Below, piece after piece: positions 35,196-43,210 of a stretch of 51,405 nt of DNA; within the stretch, counting starts at the first letter, position 1; every line of letters begins with the position of its first letter. The position numbers and the translations under genes are program-made. Source of the DNA: Clostridiales bacterium (GTDB taxonomy: Bacteria > Bacillota > Clostridia > Lachnospirales > Lachnospiraceae); contig DUQJ01000086.1 of the NCBI GenBank assembly GCA_012837865.1, forward strand, positions 1 to 51,405, written 5' to 3'. Below the pieces are notes generated by a model. The model did not search any database and was not told where the DNA came from. It was given only the letters and a program-made list of their open reading frames with translations.

Positions 35196-37721
35196 TTAAT
35201 TGTATTCTGTCAATTCTATAACCGGGCGCCAGCTGGCATATTTACTTTTGCTAGCCCAGGTTGCCCCTTCAATGCCTATAATTTGACCAGCAACACCACG
35301 TTTATGATCTCCCCCTCTTTGAATTGCGTCAGATGACATATGTGTCCTATATGATTCATTAACCCAAGAATACCCATATTCAATTTGTGTACCCAAGTCT
35401 TCATTTGAATACATTCCTTCAGCGCCATTACCTAAGGAATGCTTAAACAACCCTTTATCCTCTTCTCCAAGATAATAACTCAATGGCCAATTGCCTGTTA
35501 AAGCATTTTCATGTATTGGCAATAGCAATCTATTCCATTCGGAGCCTTTTGTTACCCCACTAAGGCTCCCTTCTGGAGCTGCAGATCTGCTTTTAGTTCC
35601 AAACAAAGATCTTACCGAATATTGTTTATCTTGTATTGTAATTGATGATTTTTTTGTTGCCTGAGACCATGTCACTCTACGATTAATTGGTTTTTTAGCT
35701 ACAAACAATGTGGTTATAGAATTCTCATTTTTTACCGTGAATTTCAACCAAGGCTCATTCTGATTTATATTGTAAGTAGAATTACCTGTTCTGGTTATAT
35801 TTACCAATTCCTCCCCACTAATTAATTCTGAGACCGGAACTTCTCCATAAAACGTATAAGTTCCATCACTAGCTATTGGCTCCTGTGGCCCAGGCGTTTT
35901 AAACTTTTCTTCCAGATTGCTTATGCTTTGATCTAACATTTCTAAAATGTTGGATACTTGCTCTTGAGTGGCTTTTTTATCATGAATGATATTCTCAGCC
36001 TCATTTAGAACTTCTTCAAGCTCATTCCATCCAGACTTATAATCATCTTTATTTAGTTTCTTAACTTCTTCTACCTTGTTAATCAATTCACTTTTATCTA
36101 TATATATAGTTTCTTCTTCAATCACAACATTATCAAAGCTGTTGACGAATATGTGGTCTAATAATCTCACATCAACACCATCGTTCACTGAGTAACTATC
36201 AACTTTAACGTTATTTTCTAATATGTTTCCATATTTATCAACTTTATGAAGTTGTTCTTGGTTTTTGATAATTATTGTTTTTATTGTTGCTATGCTATCA
36301 GGACCAAAGAAAATACCACCTTTGTGAGTTTCATTAAATGCAAAAGCATAATTACCAATATGGTAAACACTATTAGGAATTGTAACACCAATTAGTTGGT
36401 TGCCAGCAAAAGCGTAATCTTCAATTCTTTCAAGACCTTCTGGCATCTTGACCGTAATTAACCCTAATCCTTGGTAAGCCCCTTTGGCTATTTTTGTTAT
36501 GGGTATCTCTTCTCCATCAACAATAATTTTGTCCGGTATTGTTGCAGATGTATTGTTATTTCCATTAGATGAACCTCCAGATGAACCCCCAGATGGATTT
36601 TTAAAATTAGGTGGTGTAGGCTTAGGGTTTGCATCTAATATAGTTCCACCCACAGGTTTACCATCCTTATCTCTTTCTATTTCTACCTCGATACCCAAAT
36701 CTTTATCTGAAGGTAATTTAAATTCCGGCTTAGCTGGGGTGTCCCTATTAGGCCCATTATCATCAAATGCACTATCATCTATATCTATTTCTTCTTTCGG
36801 CTTTTGAATAACAGGCTTTTCTAATTTATTGCCTTTGAAGGCGTCTTCACCAACTTCCTCAACACTTGGTGGTATTTGTAAGTCGTCTAAGTCATTGTTC
36901 TTAAAGGCTTCATCTTCTATTGTTTTAACAGAATCTGGTATCACTACGCTTTTTAGAGGAATTTGAGCAAAGGCACCTCTTCCTATAATTCTTACGGGCC
37001 AACATCTTGCTTCAGATTCATTTGCGTTTTTAACTAAAAAAGCAGATGGAATAATCAAATGTTGGGCAGTCCCATGGTATTTCACAATAGTTCCTGTCTT
37101 GTGTTCAAATGTATAATCAGGTAAAGGTTCTACACAATTAAGATATTGTGGTTTTGAGTTATTTTTTAAAGGCTTATCGGGCTCGTAATACACCTTACCT
37201 AAATTATTTGAATAAAATATTCCTTTTAATTTTGTGCCTATTTTACTTTTATATTCTTCTGGTATTACTTTATAAGTCTTGCTAACTTCATCTAGCAAAT
37301 CATCATTGTTGTTATTATCTTCACCAGATAATGGGATAAGAGGCCCACCCATTGCAGGCATATCCATATTAAGCAGACTTGCGTCACTTGTTTTATTTTT
37401 TATATTGCTGTTAGATAAATGGCTTCTGTCAACCTTTTTTGCCACACCTCTTGTTTCATACAAATTTTCATTTGCAACAAGTTTATATAAATCTTTTTGA
37501 TTAGTATCCCAGGATACATATTCGTCAAATTTATTCATTAAACTTTCGTCCATTTTATTTTGCATTACCTTAACATCATGTTTGATTCTAGCTAATTGAG
37601 CTTTTTCAACATGTCCTTTAAATCTTGGCATTACTAAAAGCATTAGTATGCCTAATATAGCAATAACTACTAATAATTCTATAAGGGTGAAACCCTTATA
37701 AAGCTTTCTAAGTTTATTCAT
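35196..37721 (-). CDS. Type IV prepilin-like N-terminus fused to BspA-like leucine-rich repeats, FIVAR-like helical region and C-terminal surface domain
   Basis: MNKLRKLYKGFTLIELLVVIAILGILMLLVMPRF; LRR units PDSVKTIEDEAFKNN, PPSVEEVGEDAFKGN, PEGLERIEDYAFAGN, PNSVYHIGNYAFAFN; C-terminal ...ASWRPVIELTEYN. Confidence 0.88.
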   Translation of the reverse strand: MNKLRKLYKGFTLIELLVVIAILGILMLLVMPRFKGHVEKAQLARIKHDVKVMQNKMDESLMNKFDEYVSWDTNQKDLYKLVANENLYETRGVAKKVDRSHLSNSNIKNKTSDASLLNMDMPAMGGPLIPLSGEDNNNNDDLLDEVSKTYKVIPEEYKSKIGTKLKGIFYSNNLGKVYYEPDKPLKNNSKPQYLNCVEPLPDYTFEHKTGTIVKYHGTAQHLIIPSAFLVKNANESEARCWPVRIIGRGAFAQIPLKSVVIPDSVKTIEDEAFKNNDLDDLQIPPSVEEVGEDAFKGNKLEKPVIQKPKEEIDIDDSAFDDNGPNRDTPAKPEFKLPSDKDLGIEVEIERDKDGKPVGGTILDANPKPTPPNFKNPSGGSSGGSSNGNNNTSATIPDKIIVDGEEIPITKIAKGAYQGLGLITVKMPEGLERIEDYAFAGNQLIGVTIPNSVYHIGNYAFAFNETHKGGIFFGPDSIATIKTIIIKNQEQLHKVDKYGNILENNVKVDSYSVNDGVDVRLLDHIFVNSFDNVVIEEETIYIDKSELINKVEEVKKLNKDDYKSGWNELEEVLNEAENIIHDKKATQEQVSNILEMLDQSISNLEEKFKTPGPQEPIASDGTYTFYGEVPVSELISGEELVNITRTGNSTYNINQNEPWLKFTVKNENSITTLFVAKKPINRRVTWSQATKKSSITIQDKQYSVRSLFGTKSRSAAPEGSLSGVTKGSEWNRLLLPIHENALTGNWPLSYYLGEEDKGLFKHSLGNGAEGMYSNEDLGTQIEYGYSWVNESYRTHMSSDAIQRGGDHKRGVAGQIIGIEGATWASKSKYASWRPVIELTEYN

Positions 37722-38204
37722 ATGTCACTTCCTCCTTGTGTTAATCATCAAATTGTGATTTTTGTTGTCAAAATGTGCCATTTATTTAATATCACTAAAC
37801 TATTGAATACAATTACAATAAAGTTAAAAAAAATAATTATTCATTAATAAAAAAATCAACCTTGAAACTTATATGGTTGATTTAATGTAATTATTTAAGT
37901 TGTTTAATGATAAATTAAATGATGAATAAAAAAGAGACCACTAAGGGCCTCTTTATTGTTCGTTAATTTATCATCTGCCACCTTTTTAGTTATTAGGTTC
38001 ATACTATAAATATTTAAATACACTTAAATATGTATTCTTAAGTCCACTTTATGCCATTAATGTATTATACTCTTAATTTACTTGTGTTGTATATAAAAAG
38101 ACCAACCTTGAAACTTACAAAGTTAGCCTAATATAATTGTTTAATTGTCAGCATTGTAATATTAATATTTGTTTTGCGATCTTCTATTTATTAATTGTCA
38201 ACAA

Positions 38205-39005
38205 TTATATTTCAAAAACCTTAAGTCTACTCTTAACTCTCTCTCTAAATGTTTCATCAAACTCAAAACTTTTATAACCAATTGGATTACAATGATAATC
38301 AACTCCATTGATAGTTTCATTAAATTGACTATGAGTATGGCCAAATATAACTTTTTTAACTCCATATGATTCAGCCATCTCTTGATATCTTTTGCTCCCC
38401 ATGAAAGCATTAATTGATGTCCATACGTTATCATTGTTGTATAAGACAAATTTTTCACTGGGCACATAATGAGTTATTAAAGTTATATTTTTATTTTTAT
38501 GAATCTCTAATTGTTTTAATAACAATTCTTCCATTGCATTGAATGTTTCTTCATAATTTTTAATTCTGTTTCTATCTAAATCAGAGCTATCTATTCCTAT
38601 TTGAGTTAATTGATTTTTATCTGTTGATATCTGCCTTGTGTAGACATTGTCAACCTCAGTTACAAAAGAGTAATCAAAGAAACCATCTATACCTATTACA
38701 ACATTATTGTTATCTAACTCTATAGTCTTCCCATTTATATATCTATCATGATTTAATCTCTGAGCCTTTTCGTAATCTATAGACCAATATTCATGATTGC
38801 CAAATACTGTGTAAGTATCTATGCCCAACTTAGCCAACATGTCGACAAATTCCAATGTCATTTTATAATTGTTAGCGGTGTCCCCTACAAGGAACAATTT
38901 ATCAATTTTGGCTTTACTGGTTGCTTCAATCATTATATCTAATACTTGCTCAATCATATCAGCATTATGCGTAATGTGTAAATCACTTAAAAATCCTATC
39001 TTCAT
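38205..39005 (-). CDS. Metallophosphoesterase (calcineurin-like)
   Basis: MKIGFLSDLHITHNADM...LVGDTANNY...VFGNHEYWS...ITHYVPSEKF...IFGHTHSQFNE; GGAGG RBS before ATG at 39005. Confidence 0.9.
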   Translation of the reverse strand: MKIGFLSDLHITHNADMIEQVLDIMIEATSKAKIDKLFLVGDTANNYKMTLEFVDMLAKLGIDTYTVFGNHEYWSIDYEKAQRLNHDRYINGKTIELDNNNVVIGIDGFFDYSFVTEVDNVYTRQISTDKNQLTQIGIDSSDLDRNRIKNYEETFNAMEELLLKQLEIHKNKNITLITHYVPSEKFVLYNNDNVWTSINAFMGSKRYQEMAESYGVKKVIFGHTHSQFNETINGVDYHCNPIGYKSFEFDETFRERVKSRLKVFEI

Positions 39006-39019
39006 ATTATTGCCTCCTA

Positions 39020-39072
39020 TCTTATTAAATTCCATAATTATATTACAACATGAATCTATTGGACTGTCAACC
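39020..39072 (-). repeat. 53-bp inverted repeat copy 2 (contains promoter)
   Basis: Reverse complement GGTTGACAGTCCAATAGATTCATGTTGTAATATAATTATGGAATTTAATAAGA; 51/53 with 34653-34705. Confidence 0.92.
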
Positions 39073-39073
39073 T

Positions 39074-39811
39074 TTAATGACTATGTCCACCTGTGAGTAC
39101 CATTATTAAGGATAAAACAATACCAAGTATGAAAGTTGCCCAAGAATGTTTCTTATCATGTTTAATCGCTTCAGGCAACAGATGTGATGCTGAGGTGTAT
39201 ATAAGAACTCCAGCAATGAACCCTAAAGCTAACCCAATAACAACATCATTAAACTTACTTACAAATGGATAAGCAATAAATGCTCCTATAGGCGTTGTTA
39301 ATGACGCTACAAATAAGGCATAAACTCCAGCCTTCTTAGGTTTTGCTCCACCCTTAATCAGAACTGAAAACGTTATTGCACCTTCTGCAAATTCATGGGC
39401 CACAAGTCCTAACCCTGCAACTACACCAGTTAATATACCATTGCTGAAGGTTACTGTGTATATTACACCATCCATTAAAGAGTGAATTAATATACCTATT
39501 ATTGTTGTAATTCCAAAGGCCAAATCTTTTTGGTCAGTTTTGCCTTTAACAATTTCATTACTGAAATACATAAATAAGAAACCTATTAAAGCAGCGAGAC
39601 CAGCATAATGAGTCTCAGATATAGCTTCCGGCAAAACCATTATTAATGGTGAAGCAATAAGTATTCCAGCTGCAAAACACATGAAGTGTTCTTTAACTTG
39701 CTCAGCCCACTCACTATTTCTGTAAATAACTAAAATTCCTAAGCCATTTACTAATGCGGCACTTAGTGCAAATATTGAAATCCATATGAATGTACTAAAT
39801 TCTTTCATCAA
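39074..39811 (-). CDS. ZIP family metal transporter
   Basis: Eight-TM profile; GLVAHEFAEGAITFSVL, HSLMDGVIY, FIAGVLIYTSASHLLPEA. Confidence 0.85.
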   Translation of the reverse strand: MMKEFSTFIWISIFALSAALVNGLGILVIYRNSEWAEQVKEHFMCFAAGILIASPLIMVLPEAISETHYAGLAALIGFLFMYFSNEIVKGKTDQKDLAFGITTIIGILIHSLMDGVIYTVTFSNGILTGVVAGLGLVAHEFAEGAITFSVLIKGGAKPKKAGVYALFVASLTTPIGAFIAYPFVSKFNDVVIGLALGFIAGVLIYTSASHLLPEAIKHDKKHSWATFILGIVLSLIMVLTGGHSH

Positions 39812-39867
39812 CCAGCCTTCTTTCTAAATGTTCTTTTATATATTATACTATTAACTGTCTTAAAATT

Positions 39868-39905
39868 AAAAAAAGCACCATTGCAATTTAACAATGGTGC
39901 TTTTA
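39868..39905. terminator. Bidirectional terminator
   Basis: AAAAGCACCATTG...CAATGGTGCTTTT. Confidence 0.8.
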
Positions 39906-40051
39906 TGGATATTAATAATTATTGGTTAATTTTTCAAATTCATCTAAGATTTTATTATTTTCTGCTTCGAAAGTGTCAAGTATTTTCTTCAAATTTATGC
40001 CAATTAAAATATCAATTAACTTATGATATTATAAAATAGGAGGTGGTATTG

Positions 40052-40798
40052 ATGACAAAATTTCACATCAATAAACATGGGATGCCAGCCCCATGTAAAG
40101 CAAAACCTGGTAACTGTCCATTAGGTGGAGATGACAGGCATTATGATACCAAAGAGGAGACCCAAGCTGCTATAGACAGAGAGAACGAAAAACAACACGG
40201 CTTATTGCCAAATGTGAACAATGAAAATGTTACTGAAATTAATATTTCCCAAGAAGATTTCGATGACATTTTCCCAAATTCTTGGAATGACCATGGTTAT
40301 CAAGTAACAGGGCCACATTTATATGACTTTCGTGATTTTATGAATGAAGATTCAGAGTTATCTAAACCTTACACTGACATTTATAATCAATTGCCAAATA
40401 AGTTTTTTGACAAAACAAAAAACGCTCGATATTGGAGATTAGTCAAAGCTGATAACATTGAATCTCATATGAGCAATCATGTGATTAATTTGAGTAGAGA
40501 AGAAGCAGAAGATAGTGATGTTGGCTATGAAAATATGGTGAAAACAATTGAAGAAAAGGTTGGCTCAAAATATCCTGGAATCATAAATTATGATAACTAT
40601 GAAGATGAAGTAGAAATTGACTATGAATTTGAAGACGAATTGTCAAGATTTGCAGTCGAAAAAGTTAAAGAAGAATCCTTTTTGAAAATAAATGGAGAAA
40701 CTTTCTATGTGTCTATTGATGAAGAATTGAATAGAAATTGGGCCGAAGAATATTTCAACACTGACAATTTTGAGAAATATATTAAAAAAGGGCAATAA
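40052..40798 (+). CDS. Protein with N-terminal KFHIN...CPxGG module; C-terminal domain of unknown function
   Basis: AGGAGGTGG RBS; MTKFHINKHGMPAPCKAKPGNCPLGGDDRHYDTKEETQAA... Confidence 0.8.
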   Translation: MTKFHINKHGMPAPCKAKPGNCPLGGDDRHYDTKEETQAAIDRENEKQHGLLPNVNNENVTEINISQEDFDDIFPNSWNDHGYQVTGPHLYDFRDFMNEDSELSKPYTDIYNQLPNKFFDKTKNARYWRLVKADNIESHMSNHVINLSREEAEDSDVGYENMVKTIEEKVGSKYPGIINYDNYEDEVEIDYEFEDELSRFAVEKVKEESFLKINGETFYVSIDEELNRNWAEEYFNTDNFEKYIKKGQ

Positions 40799-40857
40799 TT
40801 ATTATACCCACCCTTGCAATAAGTGACTAAGACTTGTTGCAAGTTTTTTTGATAAAT

Positions 40858-40904
40858 ACTCACCCACCTGCCATTTTGCTATGCAAAACGCTTGAGATCG
40901 GTGG
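40858..40904 (-). repeat. IS200/IS605-like palindromic end, copy C
   Basis: Reverse complement of CACCGATCTCAAGCGTTTTGC-ata-GCAAAATGGCAGGTGGGTGAGT. Confidence 0.65.
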
Positions 40905-41158
40905 CTTATTCCACATCTTTTATTAGAAAACGGAGAAAACTAACCCATGTAAGCATTATTGTTAACTGGAATATGCGGAGATATTATAGCACAAATAACA
41001 ATGAGCCAGACTTTAATCCTAGTTTCACGGGTCCTAATTCTTGGAAAATGTATGCAACTAAACCTGATGAATAAACATATGAAGGGTATAAAAAAGTAGA
41101 TGTATTTAATAGAGAAAAATCCATATCTAGCCGAAGTATTCATGAAATAATATGATAT
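40892..41158 (+). pseudogene. Degraded ORF next to palindromic repeat C
   Basis: ...VNWNMRRYYSTNNNEPDFNPSFTGPNSWKMYATKPDE-*-TYEGYKKVDVFNREKSISSRSIHEII*: open frame interrupted by one TAA. Confidence 0.35.
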
Positions 41159-41209
41159 TGACATTATACCATAACAGCATTAAATAATTTAAAAAGGTGG
41201 TGATGCAAG

Positions 41210-41638
41210 ATGTCAAGATTTCATAATGATGTACCAGAGACTTGTAAATCAAAATCAGGCAATATCTATATTATGAATTATAAAACCAAATTGTTCATTA
41301 TATTAAGTATGCTAACCTTAATTTTGGGAGCCTGTACCCCTATGCCAAAACTTAAGTCATACAGTGTCCGAGAAGAATTAATAGATACAAAAAAAGATCT
41401 TGACTTAAATAAATATGTTGATAATCAACTTCAGATTATCATACAATCAAAGAGTTATCAAGAGGCAAACATTGACCAACGTAAAAAAACGATCGAAGAA
41501 ATACTCATAGAATTAAAAAATGAAGAGTCAATAAAACATTTTTATTACAATCAAGATATATATTTATTTTCTTTTGAGTATAATGACGAAACCTTAGGAG
41601 GGGTAAAAATAAAGGACTTTAACACTATGATGAATTAA
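41210..41638 (+). CDS. Lipoprotein preceded by a truncated KFHIN-type leader
   Basis: MSRFHNDVPETCKSKSGN... then MNYKTKLFIILSMLTLILGAC (lipobox); AGGTGGTG RBS precedes ATG at 41210. Confidence 0.6.
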   Translation: MSRFHNDVPETCKSKSGNIYIMNYKTKLFIILSMLTLILGACTPMPKLKSYSVREELIDTKKDLDLNKYVDNQLQIIIQSKSYQEANIDQRKKTIEEILIELKNEESIKHFYYNQDIYLFSFEYNDETLGGVKIKDFNTMMN

Positions 41639-41752
41639 AACCTAGTTATACAAGACTGATAATGATGTAATTAATTTATTGTAATAAAAATAATCATAAG
41701 AAAATTTATAGAAATAAAGTAAAAGTTCACCATAATCACTGGTGAACTTTTG

Positions 41753-43198
41753 TTATTCATTAATAACTTTTTTGAATAATTCCATGTCTACTACTTGTTT
41801 AACTGCCTCTGATTCCAGACATCTTCCTTGTAAGACAGCCTCAGCTAATTTGTGTTCCATTGTGCTCTTATGTTTTATTTGATAGTCTCTAATCCCTTGT
41901 ACATTTCCTTTAATAATTAACTCTTTAATTTCTTCATTAATAGTTAATATTTCCCGCACAGCAAATCTCCCATCTGCCATATCTTTTACTAACACTTGAT
42001 TACCTATTCCTCTTAATGTGTCAGCCAAAGTGCTCATAATTCTATTCTGCTCGTTGCCAGAAAATAGATTTTGAATTCTATTAATTGTGGTAGATACTGA
42101 ATTGGTGTGCATTGTGCTTATGGCCAAGTGACCAGTTTCAGCAGCCCGCAACACTTCAGTAACCTCTTCTGTATTTCTAACTTCACCTAATAATATAACA
42201 TCAGGGTTTTGTCTCATCGCTGCCGTTAACCCTTCGTAAAAACCTCTAGTGTCATTACCGACCTCTCTCTGAACTATTAAAGAAGGGGTGTCGTCTGGAT
42301 AAATATACTCAATAGGTTTTTCAATAGTTATGACTTTTTTTCTAGTAGTCACTAATAAATTATGCACAACACTTGCTAGCGTGGTGGACTTACCAGTACC
42401 AGTTGGCCCACATAATAAAAATAATCCATTAGGACAATAAGACCAATCTACTATTTCTTGTTCTACTTTTAAATCTTTTAAACTGGGAATGTAATCATTA
42501 ATTATACGGAATACTATAAAGTATTTTCCAAATGAGCGACCTATATTCATGCGTGTTCTAGTACCTTTATAAGGTCCATATTCTACAGTATAAGCTCCAT
42601 CATATTCATAATCTTTATTAAACTCAGCTTGCTCTTGATGACTTAGTATGCCATCATGTATTAATGCATGCATAGTTTCTTCATCAGGCCTTACATATCC
42701 ATCATACTTAATTATCTCTCCATTCCTAGACATAGACACTTTTTGGTCAGCTGTTAAGTGAACATCAGAGGCTCCACTTATAACTGCTTCAGTTAATATT
42801 TGATCTAAATGAAGATAACCTATCCAGCCAGTGGTTATCCATTCATTAGCTAACATTTCAGGAGTTGATATTGGGGTAGGAGGTTCCCAATCTAATATAG
42901 CTTGAGCACGCCTTGATAACTCAACATCCTCCTCACTATCAATATCTTCATCATAATATTCATTATCAAAATCTTCTACATCTCCATCATCATATGAATC
43001 ATTAAAACTATCTTCATTTTGATTGCTAAAGTCCTCCTCATTATATTTTTTAACCTTAATTTCAGATTTAACGTTAGAAGTATTTTTGAAATTTGGCAAG
43101 GGAATTTTTGACTTCCTTGGCTTAAAGTTATCTTCCTTTAGTTCCCCTTGAATAAACTCATCAATAAATTCATCCATGATATTTGTATTTTCACTCAA
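41753..43198 (-). CDS. PilT/DotB-like secretion/retraction ATPase with acidic N-terminal extension
   Basis: LFLLCGPTGTGKSTTLASVVHNL, VITIEKPIEYIY, GLTAAMRQNPDVILLGEVRNTEEVTEVLRAAETGHLAISTMHTNSV. Confidence 0.9.
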   Translation of the reverse strand: MSENTNIMDEFIDEFIQGELKEDNFKPRKSKIPLPNFKNTSNVKSEIKVKKYNEEDFSNQNEDSFNDSYDDGDVEDFDNEYYDEDIDSEEDVELSRRAQAILDWEPPTPISTPEMLANEWITTGWIGYLHLDQILTEAVISGASDVHLTADQKVSMSRNGEIIKYDGYVRPDEETMHALIHDGILSHQEQAEFNKDYEYDGAYTVEYGPYKGTRTRMNIGRSFGKYFIVFRIINDYIPSLKDLKVEQEIVDWSYCPNGLFLLCGPTGTGKSTTLASVVHNLLVTTRKKVITIEKPIEYIYPDDTPSLIVQREVGNDTRGFYEGLTAAMRQNPDVILLGEVRNTEEVTEVLRAAETGHLAISTMHTNSVSTTINRIQNLFSGNEQNRIMSTLADTLRGIGNQVLVKDMADGRFAVREILTINEEIKELIIKGNVQGIRDYQIKHKSTMEHKLAEAVLQGRCLESEAVKQVVDMELFKKVINE

Positions 43199-43210
43199 TT
43201 CCTCACCCCT

